From positions 1,922,001 through 1,986,000 of the forward strand of contig NZ_JAVBIJ010000001.1 in NCBI RefSeq assembly GCF_032193765.1: a stretch of DNA of 64,000 nucleotides, read 5' to 3'. A program made the position numbers and the translations under genes. The notes beneath the pieces are model-generated. The model was given only the letters and a program-made list of their open reading frames with translations. It had not been told where the DNA came from and did no database searches. Positions 20,513 to 29,145 of the stretch are shown here, in pieces; position 1 is the stretch's first letter; every line of letters starts with the position of its first letter. This DNA comes from Rhodoferax potami (GTDB lineage: Bacteria > Pseudomonadota > Gammaproteobacteria > Burkholderiales > Burkholderiaceae_C).

Positions 20513-20827
20513 ATGAAACAGATCGCATGGCTCTTTAAGTGGCTACTTAAAGCGGCCATTTTTTTTACCCTGTTCGCTTTCGCCCTGAATAACCAAGGCG
20601 ATGTGACCGTGTATTTTTTCTTCGGTACGCGATGGACAGCGCCCATGGTGCTCGTCGTGCTGTGTGCCTTTGCAGCCGGTTTGTTGATCGGTGTCTTGGG
20701 TATGGTGCCCCGCTGGTGGCGGCACCGCAAAGCGGCCCGCCGGGCCCGCTCTGATGCAGACTCCGCACGCGCCACGCTTGCCGCCGAATCCAATGCACTG
20801 CCTTTAGTGCCCCCGCATGGACTTTGA
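20513..20827 (+). CDS. lapA: LapA domain inner-membrane protein
   Basis: This 104-residue protein has two transmembrane segments (AAIFFTLFAFALNN and VLVVLCAFAAGLLIGVLGM) and a basic cytoplasmic tail (RWWRHRKAARRARS), matching the LapA/DUF1049 family. LapA and LapB act together in control of lipopolysaccharide synthesis in E. coli. A good Shine-Dalgarno (GAGGAG) precedes the ATG. Its end overlaps the lapB start by 11 bases. Confidence 0.88.
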   Translation: MKQIAWLFKWLLKAAIFFTLFAFALNNQGDVTVYFFFGTRWTAPMVLVVLCAFAAGLLIGVLGMVPRWWRHRKAARRARSDADSARATLAAESNALPLVPPHGL

Positions 20828-21974
20828 TATTTCGCTACTGCTGATCGGCCTGCTTATTGCCTTCGTGCTGGGCTGGCTCGCTTCCCGTTTGGATTTGCGC
20901 CAATTGCGCATCGAAAACCGGCAAGCCCCCAAAGCCTATTTCAAAGGCTTGAACTTCCTGCTCAACGAACAGCAAGACCAGGCGATTGACGCCTTCATTG
21001 AGGCGGTCCAAAGCGACCCTGACACCTCGGAACTGCACTTTGCCTTGGGCAACTTGTTTCGCCGCCGGGGCGAGTATGAGCGTGCTGTGCGTGTGCACCA
21101 GCACCTGCTGTCCCGTGGCGACTTGAGCCAGGACGACCAGCACCGCGCCCAACACGCCCTGGCGCTCGACTACCTGAAAGCCGGCCTGCTGGATCGCGCG
21201 GAAGAGGCCCTGCTCAAACTCGAAGGCACCCGTTTTGAGGCTCAAGCCCGCTTGGCGCTCTTGGCCAATTACGAACGCTCGCGCGACTGGGAACACGCCG
21301 CCGGCATTGCACGCAAGCTCGAAGCGTCCGGCCAAGGCAGCTTCACCGGTCGCTTGGCGCACTACCTCTGCGAACAGGCGGCCACCCTGCTCGCCCAAGG
21401 CGACGAGTCATCCGCCCGCGCACTGCTCGAGCAGGCCATTGCGAGTGCCCCTCAGGTTCCCCGCCCGCGGATGGATTTGGCAGCGCTGTGGACGCGCTCA
21501 GGACAGGCTGCCAAGGCTTGCAAAACGCTCACAGAGGCTTTGTACGCAGCTCCCTCGGCCATCCCTTTGATTGCGCCACTGCTGGCGCAAAGCGCCTTGG
21601 CAGCCGGCGAAGGCGAAGCCACGCTGGCCCTGCTCAAAAGCACTTACCTTGACGTGCCATCGCTCGATGTGCTGGACGCCATCGTGACCCTGGAAGCGAG
21701 CAGCAGCGAACTCACCCCTACCGCACGCGACTGGTATGCCCGCCACCTCGAAAAAGAGCCTTCACTGGTCGCAGCCACCAAATGGATTGCCGGTGAAAAA
21801 CTGGAGCGCGAAGCCTTTCACCCCCAGGTGCAACGGGCGCTGGACCACGCCGTCAAACCCCTGACCCGCTACCGCTGTGCCGCCTGCGGCTTCGAAGCCA
21901 AGGTGCACTTCTGGCAATGCCCGGGCTGCCAAGCTTGGGACAGCTACCCGGCACGGCGAGTCGAAGAGCTTTAA
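20817..21974 (+). CDS. lapB: Lipopolysaccharide assembly protein B
   Basis: This 385-residue protein has one N-terminal transmembrane helix (LLIGLLIAFVLGWLASRL), a chain of TPR repeats (for example ELHFALGNLFRRRGEYERAV), and a C-terminal rubredoxin-like zinc module with two CxxC pairs (RCAACGF and WQCPGC). This is the LapB/YciM layout. In E. coli it is an adaptor for FtsH-mediated turnover of LpxC and so balances LPS against phospholipid. The position next to lapA and the heptose genes fits envelope biogenesis. Confidence 0.93.
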   Translation: MDFDISLLLIGLLIAFVLGWLASRLDLRQLRIENRQAPKAYFKGLNFLLNEQQDQAIDAFIEAVQSDPDTSELHFALGNLFRRRGEYERAVRVHQHLLSRGDLSQDDQHRAQHALALDYLKAGLLDRAEEALLKLEGTRFEAQARLALLANYERSRDWEHAAGIARKLEASGQGSFTGRLAHYLCEQAATLLAQGDESSARALLEQAIASAPQVPRPRMDLAALWTRSGQAAKACKTLTEALYAAPSAIPLIAPLLAQSALAAGEGEATLALLKSTYLDVPSLDVLDAIVTLEASSSELTPTARDWYARHLEKEPSLVAATKWIAGEKLEREAFHPQVQRALDHAVKPLTRYRCAACGFEAKVHFWQCPGCQAWDSYPARRVEEL

Positions 21975-21978
21975 CCCT

Positions 21979-22908
21979 ATGAGCATGACAAAAAACAAAC
22001 TCTCCGCCTCCCGCGTGCTGGTCGTTGGCGATGTGATGCTGGACCGCTATTGGTACGGCGCCGTGGATCGCATCTCCCCCGAGGCTCCGGTACCCGTGGT
22101 GCGCATCACCCATGAAGAAGAGCGCTGTGGCGGTGCCGCCAACGTGGCCTTTAATGCCGCCACCCTAGGCGCACAGGCCTCGCTGTTGACCGTTGTGGGC
22201 AATGACGAAGCCAGCCACAAGTTGGAGGCCCTGGTCGCCAAAACCGGTATCCGCACCCACTTCGGGCGGGACTCCGACCTCAAGACCACGGTCAAGTTGC
22301 GGGTCATCGGGCGCCAGCAACAACTGATCCGGCTCGATTTTGAAAACACCCCGAAAAACGAAGTACTGGCGACCCAGACCGCCACCTTCACCCGGCTGTT
22401 GGCAGAGCACGATGCAATTTTGTTCTCCGACTACGGCAAGGGCGGCCTCGCCCACGTGAGCGACATGATTGCCGGAGCCCGTGCGGCAGGCAAGCCGATT
22501 TTTATCGACCCCAAGGGCAGCGACTATTCGCGCTACCAGCAGGCGACGGTGATCACGCCCAACCGCGCGGAGTTGCAACAAGTGATCGGCGCGTGGGCCA
22601 CCGAAGACGAGCTGCACACCAAAGTACACGCCTTGCGCCAGCAACTGCAACTCGATGCCGTGTTGCTCACCCGCAGCGAAGAGGGCATGACCCTGTTTGA
22701 TGCCGACGGCCATCTGCATGTCAGCGCCCAAGCGCGGGAAGTATTTGATGTCACCGGCGCAGGCGATACCGTGATCGCCACCATGGCCACCCTGGTGGGC
22801 GCAGGCATGCGCTTGCGCGACGCCGTGCCCCTTGCCAATCGGGCGGGCGGCATTGTGGTGGGTAAATTCGGCACCGCAACGGTGTCTTATGAGGAGCTTT
22901 TTGTATGA
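21979..22908 (+). CDS. rfaE1: D-glycero-beta-D-manno-heptose-7-phosphate kinase
   Basis: This 309-residue PfkB-fold kinase makes heptose 1,7-bisphosphate for the LPS inner core. The N-terminal motif is [20 protein letters not shown] with EAPVPVV, and the C-terminal PfkB signature is [20 protein letters not shown]. It has the kinase domain only; the nucleotidyltransferase domain of bifunctional HldE is absent, so an rfaE2 gene should exist elsewhere. ATG 21979 lies five bases after the lapB stop. It overlaps rfaD by ATGA. Confidence 0.93.
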   Translation: MSMTKNKLSASRVLVVGDVMLDRYWYGAVDRISPEAPVPVVRITHEEERCGGAANVAFNAATLGAQASLLTVVGNDEASHKLEALVAKTGIRTHFGRDSDLKTTVKLRVIGRQQQLIRLDFENTPKNEVLATQTATFTRLLAEHDAILFSDYGKGGLAHVSDMIAGARAAGKPIFIDPKGSDYSRYQQATVITPNRAELQQVIGAWATEDELHTKVHALRQQLQLDAVLLTRSEEGMTLFDADGHLHVSAQAREVFDVTGAGDTVIATMATLVGAGMRLRDAVPLANRAGGIVVGKFGTATVSYEELFV

Positions 22909-23927
22909 CACGCATCGTGGTCACCGGCGCGGCCGGTTTCATTGGCAGCAACATCATTGCCGGGCTCAATGCCCGCGGCATGACGGACATCATTGCGGTC
23001 GACGACCTCAAGCAAGGCGACAAATTCCGCAATCTGGTCGACCTCAAGATTGCCGACTATGTCGACATGGATACCTTTTACGACGAGTTCGCCGCCGGCC
23101 ACTACGGCCAGGTCGAAGCGGTGTTCCATGAAGGAGCCTGCAGCGACACTATGGAACAAGACGGCAAGTACATGATGGCCAACAACTACACGCTGTCTTG
23201 GCACCTGTTCCAAGCCTGCCAGAAGCGTGGCGCCCGGCTGTTGTATGCATCGAGTGCCGCCACTTATGGCGGCTCCGACACCTTCCGCGAAGACCCCGCC
23301 TTTGAGGCGCCGCTCAATGTGTATGGCTATTCCAAGCTGCTGTTCGACCAACGCATGCGCCGCGAGTGTGGTGCGAATTTTGAGCGCACCAAGGCTGGCC
23401 GCACCCACCAGGTGGTGGGCTTCCGTTATTTCAACGTCTACGGCCCCCGCGAGCAGCACAAGGGCCGCATGGCCAGTGTGGCATTCCACCAATTCAACCA
23501 GTTCAACGCAGAAGGCAAGGTCAAGCTCTTCGGCGAATACGGTGGCTACCCGCAAGGCGGCCAGATGCGCGACTTTGTGTTCATTGACGATGTGGTGGCG
23601 GTCAACCTCTGGTTCTTCGACCATCCGGCCCAAAGCGGTATCTTCAACCTCGGCTCCGGCCGCGCACAACCGTTCAACGACGTAGCCAGCTCGGTGGTCA
23701 ATGCCATGCGACGCCTGCGCGGCGAATCCGCATTGCCATTGGATGACATCGCCCAGCAAGGGCTGGTGGAATACGTGCCCTTCCCTGATGCGCTGCGCGG
23801 CAAATACCAGTGCTACACCCAGGCCGACCTGACCGCTCTGCGCGCGACCGGCTGCGACCACACCTTCGCCGATGTGCAAACCGGCGTGAGCCGGTATGTG
23901 GACTGGCTCGCCAGCCGCAAAGCCTGA
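22905..23927 (+). CDS. rfaD: ADP-L-glycero-D-manno-heptose 6-epimerase
   Basis: This 340-residue short-chain dehydrogenase-type epimerase makes the ADP-heptose used by LPS heptosyltransferases. It has the nucleotide-binding [16 protein letters not shown], the [14 protein letters not shown] segment typical of HldD, the catalytic YGYSK, and [20 protein letters not shown]. It is translationally coupled to rfaE1 by an ATGA overlap, giving two successive steps of one pathway. Confidence 0.96.
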   Translation: MTRIVVTGAAGFIGSNIIAGLNARGMTDIIAVDDLKQGDKFRNLVDLKIADYVDMDTFYDEFAAGHYGQVEAVFHEGACSDTMEQDGKYMMANNYTLSWHLFQACQKRGARLLYASSAATYGGSDTFREDPAFEAPLNVYGYSKLLFDQRMRRECGANFERTKAGRTHQVVGFRYFNVYGPREQHKGRMASVAFHQFNQFNAEGKVKLFGEYGGYPQGGQMRDFVFIDDVVAVNLWFFDHPAQSGIFNLGSGRAQPFNDVASSVVNAMRRLRGESALPLDDIAQQGLVEYVPFPDALRGKYQCYTQADLTALRATGCDHTFADVQTGVSRYVDWLASRKA

Positions 23928-23947
23928 CAACCGCACTGGAACTGCTG

Positions 23948-24256
23948 ATGAGCCACTTGCCCACACGCACCCGCCTTCAGCGCGGAGCGCTCAGCTTGCT
24001 AACGGTGTTGCTGATGGGAACGAGCGCAGCCCACGCACTGGAACTGAACCAGGCCACCGAGGCACAACTCGATGGCCTGCGCGGCCTCGGCCCCAGCAGC
24101 ACCGCCCGCATTCTGAAAGCCCGTGAGAGCGGCGCCTTTCATGACTGGGGCGACTTCATGGCCCGGGTCAAAGGCATCAAGCCGCCAACTGCGACCAAAC
24201 TGTCCAGCCAAGGGCTGACGGTCAACGGCGCCGCTTTTACTGCGCCAGAGAAATGA
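23948..24256 (+). CDS. ComEA-like helix-hairpin-helix DNA-binding protein
   Basis: This 102-residue protein starts with a signal peptide (RGALSLLTVLLMGTSAAHA). The mature part is a helix-hairpin-helix pair: ELNQATEAQLDGLRGLGPSS then DFMARVKGIKPPTATKLSSQ. Periplasmic ComEA proteins bind incoming DNA during natural transformation, but short HhH proteins of this kind are common and not all act in competence. ATG 23948 was chosen because it gives a clean signal peptide. It overlaps crcB by ATGA. Confidence 0.85.
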   Translation: MSHLPTRTRLQRGALSLLTVLLMGTSAAHALELNQATEAQLDGLRGLGPSSTARILKARESGAFHDWGDFMARVKGIKPPTATKLSSQGLTVNGAAFTAPEK

Positions 24257-24651
24257 TGTTGTCGGTAGTCGCTATCTGTCTGGGTGCATGCACCGGTGCG
24301 CTGGCGCGCTGGCAACTCGGCCTCTGGCTGAACCCGGTTGCCACGGCGGGCACGGTGCTGCCTTGGGGCACCCTGGCTGCCAACCTGATCGGCGGGTATT
24401 TGATCGGCATTTGTGTGGCCGTCTTTCAAGCCATGCCACAGCTGGACCCGGCGTGGCGCCTGGCGCTCGTCACCGGTTTTTTGGGGGCACTCACCACCTT
24501 CTCCAGCTTCTCTGCAGAGGTGGTGGCCATGCTCGGCCAACAGCGCTACCTGCTCGCCTTGGGCACGGCGGCAATTCACCTGCTGGGCTCTTTAGCCCTG
24601 ACACTGGCCGGCCTGCGCACCGCTACATTTTTTATAGCTACCCGCGCATGA
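24253..24651 (+). CDS. crcB: Fluoride channel CrcB/Fluc
   Basis: This 132-residue inner-membrane protein has four hydrophobic segments. CrcB hallmarks are GALARWQLGLWL, WGTLAANLIGGYLIG and VTGFLGALTTFSSFSAE, the last carrying the TFS(S/T)F motif of the fluoride pore. It should dimerise and let fluoride leave the cell. Translation couples to the ComEA-like gene. The last nine residues, TATFFIATRA region, are encoded by a dispersed repeat. No fluoride riboswitch is visible upstream. Confidence 0.9.
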   Translation: MMLSVVAICLGACTGALARWQLGLWLNPVATAGTVLPWGTLAANLIGGYLIGICVAVFQAMPQLDPAWRLALVTGFLGALTTFSSFSAEVVAMLGQQRYLLALGTAAIHLLGSLALTLAGLRTATFFIATRA

Positions 24652-24675
24652 TTTTCGGGCGCTACAGCTGCTTTT
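24622..24675 (+). repeat. Dispersed repeat copy B, forming the crcB 3' end
   Basis: GCTACATTTTTTATAGCTAC, then CCGCGCATGATTTTCGGGCG and CTACAGCTGCTTTT. The crcB stop codon lies inside it. Confidence 0.7.
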
Positions 24676-24881
24676 GATTGAAAAAGACGGCGCTGGCACA
24701 CGCGCACCGCCAGCCCCATCCAGTGCCTCGTCGGCACCGCTACCCCATCGTTTACCCCTAGCCTGTCTGTCAGGGTTTGTTCAGCCGCAAAAGGGGGGGT
24801 AAGGCTTAGACTCCGTAGGTTCTTGATACGCGCCTGTGCTTGCCCGCGCACGGCATTGGGATAACTACAAACGGAGACACC

Positions 24882-25484
24882 ATGGCAGCCCTGCTCTCAC
24901 TGTCCAGGCTGATCGATATGGTCAGCACCTGGGTCGGCAAACTCACCATGTGGCTGATTTTGGCCACTACCTTGATCAGCGCTGGCAACGCACTGGTCCG
25001 CAAGTTCTTCAACGTCAGCTCCAACGGTTTGCTGGAAATCCAGTGGTACCTGTTTGCGGCTGTTTTCATGTTGGGCGCAGGCTATGGCTTGTTGAAGAAC
25101 TCGCATGTCCGCATCGACTTCATCTCCACCAAACTGAGTGACCGCACCCGCAACTGGGTCGATGTGGGCGGAATCATTTTGGTTCTGTTCCCCTTCTGCG
25201 CCATCAGCATCTCGCTCGGCTGGCCGTTTTTCATGCAAGCCTTGGCGAGCGGTGAAATGTCGCAAAACGCCGGTGGCCTGATCCGCTGGCCCGCCTATGT
25301 GTTGATTCCGCTGGGCTTTGCGCTGCTGATGCTGCAGGGTGTGTCGGAACTGATCAAGCGTCTCGCATTCCTCACCGGCAACGGCCCCGATGTCTTGAGC
25401 AGCGAAGACTCCAAATCTGACGACCAGAAGAAGCTCGAAGAGCTCGAAGCCCAAACCGCCAAGCTGTTGGCTGGAGACAAATAA
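24882..25484 (+). CDS. TRAP transporter small permease (DctQ type)
   Basis: This 200-residue membrane protein has four hydrophobic helices (MWLILATTLISAGNALVRKF, EIQWYLFAAVFMLGAGYGLL, GIILVLFPFCAISISLGWPF, YVLIPLGFALLMLQGVSELI), the DctQ layout. It is the small integral subunit that scaffolds the large permease. ATG 24882 has a Shine-Dalgarno (GGAGAC) six bases upstream. The C-terminal tail is charged and cytoplasmic. It abuts the large subunit with no gap. Confidence 0.9.
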   Translation: MAALLSLSRLIDMVSTWVGKLTMWLILATTLISAGNALVRKFFNVSSNGLLEIQWYLFAAVFMLGAGYGLLKNSHVRIDFISTKLSDRTRNWVDVGGIILVLFPFCAISISLGWPFFMQALASGEMSQNAGGLIRWPAYVLIPLGFALLMLQGVSELIKRLAFLTGNGPDVLSSEDSKSDDQKKLEELEAQTAKLLAGDK

Positions 25485-27305
25485 ATGCAAACCACGCTCT
25501 TGGCACAACAGTTTGTGCCCCTGATGTTTATCACGCTGTTCATCGTTCTGTTGACCGGCTTTCCTGTGGCCTTCGGCCTGGCCGCTACGGGCTTGGCACT
25601 GGGCTTTGTGGGTATCGAGGCCGGCATTTTCCCGGCCGCCTTGTTCCAGGCCTTGCCGCTGCGTATCTTCGGCATCATGCAAAACGACACCTTGCTGGCG
25701 ATTCCGTTTTTCACCTTCATGGGGATTATTCTGGAACGCTCCGGCATGGCAGAAGACCTGCTGGAAACCGTAGGCCAGGTGTTCGGCCCCGTGCGCGGTG
25801 GCGTGGCGATTGCCGTGATTCTGGTGGGCGCCTTGTTGGCGGCTACCACCGGTGTGGTGGCTGCTGCTGTGATTTCCATGGGCTTGATTTCCTTGCCCGT
25901 GATGCTGCGCTACGGCTACAGCCGCACAATTGCAACTGGCACGATCACCGCCTCGGGCACTTTGGCCCAAGCGATTCCACCGTCACTGGTGTTGATCGTA
26001 CTGGCCGACCAGTTGGGCCGCTCGGTGGGCGACATGTACTCCGGCGCTTTGATTCCTGGTTTGCTGCTGGTGGGCTTGTACATTTCCTTCATTGTTGCGG
26101 TGGCCATCTTCAAGCCGGACATGGTGCCCGCATTGCCTCCTGAAGCCCTGCTGTACAAGGAAGACAACGGCGCCTCCGGCCACAAGTCTTTGCTGGCCCT
26201 GGTGCTGGTCTGTGCTGGTGTGGGTTACGCATGGGCGCAAGTGCATGACGGCCTGCTGACCAAGTGGCTCGAGCGTGCAACCCCTTCTGCCGGCGATGAA
26301 ATCGTCATCCTGTCGCTGACTTTGGCGTCTTTGACCGGCTTGGCATTGGCCATCATCAACCGTGTTACCAAATTAGGCCTGTTGTCCAAACTGGCAGAGC
26401 AGGTCACCTTTGTGCTGATGCCTCCGCTGATCTTGATCTTCTTGGTGCTGGGCACGATCTTCTTGGGCGTTGCCACTCCCACAGAAGGTGGCGCGATGGG
26501 TGCTTTGGGCGCATTGATTCTGGCCTTCGGCAAGAAGCGCCTCGACACACCGCTGTTGAAGCAAGCGCTGGAAAACACCGCCAAGCTCGCATCGTTCGTG
26601 TTGTTCATTTTGATCGGCTCCACCGTATTCAGCTTCACCTTCAACGCGGCCGACGGTCACATCTGGGTCGAGCACTTGTTTGACAAGATTCCAGGCGGCG
26701 CCTGGGGCTTCCTGGTGGTGGTGAACATTCTGGTGTTCATCTTGGGCTGTTTCATCGACTTCTTTGAAATCGCCTTCATCGTGATCCCGTTGCTGGCACC
26801 GGTGGCCGAGAAGATCTTGCCCGGCTTGGTGCCCGGCATGACACCTGACCAGGCCATGATCTGGTTTGGTGTGATCATCGCGATGAACCTGCAGACCTCG
26901 TTCCTCACGCCACCGTTCGGTTTTGCGTTGTTCTACTTGCGCAGCGTGGCCGCCAAGTTCGACTACAAAGACCGTGTGACCGGCAAACTGATTCCGTCGG
27001 TCAAGACCATCGAGATCTACAAAGGCTCGATCGCCTTCATCATCTTGCAGTTGATCATGGTGGTGGCGGTGATTGCATTCCCGACCTTGGTGACCGGTGG
27101 TATCGAGAAAGTCGAGTCACTGAGCGCTGACCAGATCATGGAACAGCTTGATGCACCGAAAGCGGAAGAAGCATCAGACCCATTGGCCGGCATGGACACC
27201 GGTGCCAAGGATGCACCAGCAGCACCTGCTGCTGATGCTGCTGCGGAAGAAGATCCGATGAAAGCACTCGAGGATGCTGCCAAGGACGCTGCGAAGAAGC
27301 CGTAA
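25485..27305 (+). CDS. TRAP transporter large permease (DctM type) with C-terminal extension
   Basis: This 606-residue membrane protein is the sodium-coupled translocating subunit. It has many hydrophobic helices and DctM motifs (LLTGFPVAFGLAATGLALGF, FTFMGIILERSGMAEDL, TITASGTLAQAIPPS, GVATPTEGGAMGALGALIL, LQTSFLTPPFGFALFYLRS). Standard DctM proteins have about 430 residues. This one carries an extra mid-protein segment near residues 210-290 and an Ala/Pro/Asp-rich tail of roughly 55 residues (DTGAKDAPAAPAADAAAEED). Long TRAP large subunits are known in this order. The partner binding protein is encoded convergently at 27862-28941. Confidence 0.9.
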   Translation: MQTTLLAQQFVPLMFITLFIVLLTGFPVAFGLAATGLALGFVGIEAGIFPAALFQALPLRIFGIMQNDTLLAIPFFTFMGIILERSGMAEDLLETVGQVFGPVRGGVAIAVILVGALLAATTGVVAAAVISMGLISLPVMLRYGYSRTIATGTITASGTLAQAIPPSLVLIVLADQLGRSVGDMYSGALIPGLLLVGLYISFIVAVAIFKPDMVPALPPEALLYKEDNGASGHKSLLALVLVCAGVGYAWAQVHDGLLTKWLERATPSAGDEIVILSLTLASLTGLALAIINRVTKLGLLSKLAEQVTFVLMPPLILIFLVLGTIFLGVATPTEGGAMGALGALILAFGKKRLDTPLLKQALENTAKLASFVLFILIGSTVFSFTFNAADGHIWVEHLFDKIPGGAWGFLVVVNILVFILGCFIDFFEIAFIVIPLLAPVAEKILPGLVPGMTPDQAMIWFGVIIAMNLQTSFLTPPFGFALFYLRSVAAKFDYKDRVTGKLIPSVKTIEIYKGSIAFIILQLIMVVAVIAFPTLVTGGIEKVESLSADQIMEQLDAPKAEEASDPLAGMDTGAKDAPAAPAADAAAEEDPMKALEDAAKDAAKKP

Positions 27306-27328
27306 CGCACCCTGAAGCACAAACCCCC

Positions 27329-27363
27329 AAGGCCGGAGCAGCGCACGCTGCTCCGGCCTTTTT
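27329..27363 (+). terminator. Terminator after dctQM
   Basis: AAGGCCGGAGCAGCG / CGCTGCTCCGGCCTT form a long stem followed by TTT. Confidence 0.88.
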
Positions 27364-27406
27364 CATGGGCGCCCATCAGGCTCTGCTATCACTGGGGTCC
27401 CGGAAC

Positions 27407-27536
27407 TGCTCCCTGCTCCCTGCTCCCTGCTCCCTGCTCCCTGCTCCCTGCTCCCTGCTCCCTGCTCCCTGCTCCCTGCTCCCTGCTCCCTGCTCCCTGC
27501 TCCCTGCTCCCTGCTCCCTGCTCCCTGCTCCCTGCT
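27407..27536 (+). repeat. 7-bp tandem array (TGCTCCC), about 18.6 copies
   Basis: Eighteen perfect units of TGCTCCC plus TGCT. On the minus strand it would read as a seven-residue SREQGAG repeat, but nothing supports a gene there. Confidence 0.97.
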
Positions 27537-27562
27537 ACCAGACCCCGCCGCTTCAAGCTGCT

Positions 27563-27637
<75 letters not shown>

Positions 27638-27807
27638 CCGGGCAATGGTCAGCGCTGAGGCTTACACACACCAGCACTACGTAGATAACCTGATCGCCAC
27701 ACGCGGGCAATCATTCAGGCAACTCTGCGCCAAACACTCCAACCCGTGCCCCGCATACGGCATGGTGGACCCCAGTGACTTTGGTAGCAGCAGTCGCCCC
27801 CACCAGA

Positions 27808-27838
27808 CAAAAAAAAGCCCCGCAGAGCGGGGCTTTTG
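27808..27838 (-). terminator. Terminator of the TRAP binding-protein gene
   Basis: AAAAGCCCCGC / GCGGGGCTTTT with a 3-base loop; on the minus strand a run of seven T follows. Confidence 0.9.
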
Positions 27839-27861
27839 GAGCGGGTCAAACGCGAGCTGGA

Positions 27862-28941
27862 TTACAGCTTTTGTGCCTGCATGAAGCTGTCGAAACGCGC
27901 TTCAGTGAAGCGGAACCACAGGTTCTGGTCCTTGCGGAAGGCTGCGTAGTCGTCGTAGACCTTTTTCCAGTTGGGGTTCTTGGCGCTGATTTCTGCGTAC
28001 AGAGCCATGGACTCTTTGAACGCCAAGTCCAGCACGTCTTTCGGGAAAGGCATGACCTTGACTTTGGCACCCACCAGCTCTTTCAGAGCCTTGGGGTTGC
28101 GGGCGTCGTACTTGGCTTGCATTTCCACGTGCGCGTAGGCTGCAGCTGTTTCGACGATGGCCTTGTTTTCAGGCGACAGGGCAGCAAAGGCTTTGTCGTT
28201 AATGAAGAAGTCCAACTGGGGACCGCCTTCCCACCAGCCGGGGTAGTAGTAGAACGGAGCCACTTTGCCGAAGCCCAGCTTCTGGTCATCGTAAGGACCG
28301 ACCCACTCTGCCGCGTCAATCGTGCCTTTTTCCAGCGCGGTGTAGATTTCGCCACCGGGGATGTTTTGTGGCACACCGCCCATGCGTTCAATCACTTTAC
28401 CGGCGAAGCCGCCCACGCGGAACTTCAAGCCTTTGATGTCTGCTGCAGACTTGATTTCTTTACGGTACCAGCCGCCCATTTGCGCGCCGGTGTTGCCGCC
28501 AGGGAAGTTGACGATGTTGTACTTGGCGTAGAACTCGCGCATCAGCTTGCCGCCGTTGCCTTCGTACATCCAGGCGGTCATTTGACGGCTGTTCAGGCCG
28601 AAAGGAATCGCGCAACCCAAGGCAAAGGTTTCGTCCTTGCCGAAGAAGTAATAAGGAGCGGTGTGGGCCATTTCCACGGTGCCGTTCTGCACACCGTCTA
28701 CCACGCCGAATGCGGGCATCAACTCGCCGCCTGCGTGGGTAGTGATGGTGAACTTGCCGCCCGACATTTCGCCCACTTTTTTGGCGAACACATCTGCTGC
28801 GCCAAAAATAGTGTCCAGCGCCTTAGGGAAGCTGGAAGCCAGGCGCCAACGGATGGCGGCCTGCGCATGCACTGCGGGGGCTGCGCCTGCAGCCAAGACG
28901 CCGGCGATGCCTGCGTTTTTGATAATTGAACGACGATCCAT
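27862..28941 (-). CDS. TRAP transporter substrate-binding protein (DctP/TakP-like)
   Basis: This 359-residue periplasmic protein starts at ATG 28941 behind GGAG. Its leader MDRRSIIKNAGIAGVLAAGA has a twin arginine and may go through Tat. The body follows the DctP fold, with WYRKEIKSAADIKGLKFRVG, GGEIYTALEKGTIDAAEWVG and YYYPGWWEGGPQLDFFI. These resemble TakP-type binders of 2-oxo acids or lactate salts, but the substrate cannot be assigned. It lies tail to tail with dctQM, so the transporter is made from two convergent transcripts. Confidence 0.9.
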   Translation of the reverse strand: MDRRSIIKNAGIAGVLAAGAAPAVHAQAAIRWRLASSFPKALDTIFGAADVFAKKVGEMSGGKFTITTHAGGELMPAFGVVDGVQNGTVEMAHTAPYYFFGKDETFALGCAIPFGLNSRQMTAWMYEGNGGKLMREFYAKYNIVNFPGGNTGAQMGGWYRKEIKSAADIKGLKFRVGGFAGKVIERMGGVPQNIPGGEIYTALEKGTIDAAEWVGPYDDQKLGFGKVAPFYYYPGWWEGGPQLDFFINDKAFAALSPENKAIVETAAAYAHVEMQAKYDARNPKALKELVGAKVKVMPFPKDVLDLAFKESMALYAEISAKNPNWKKVYDDYAAFRKDQNLWFRFTEARFDSFMQAQKL

Positions 28942-29145
28942 TCGCTTTACTCCGGTAATTGTGTTGTAACCAGCTTGGGGGGCAATAGTGTCGCCCCTCA
29001 AGGACTCTGATAGTCAAGCGCGATTGTAGGAAGGCGGGTGCCGTCAATCGTGGGGGTTTTCCCTCGGCAAGTGCCCTCGGCACACGGGGTCTTCAGCTTC
29101 TTGCAAGCCTGGCGACGACCCTCGTGCGTGGAGATGACGGCCAAC

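Noticed and set aside
24652..24881. Fluoride riboswitch associated with crcB
   Set aside because: This stretch is downstream of crcB, and no fluoride aptamer motif is seen upstream of it either, since crcB overlaps the preceding gene.
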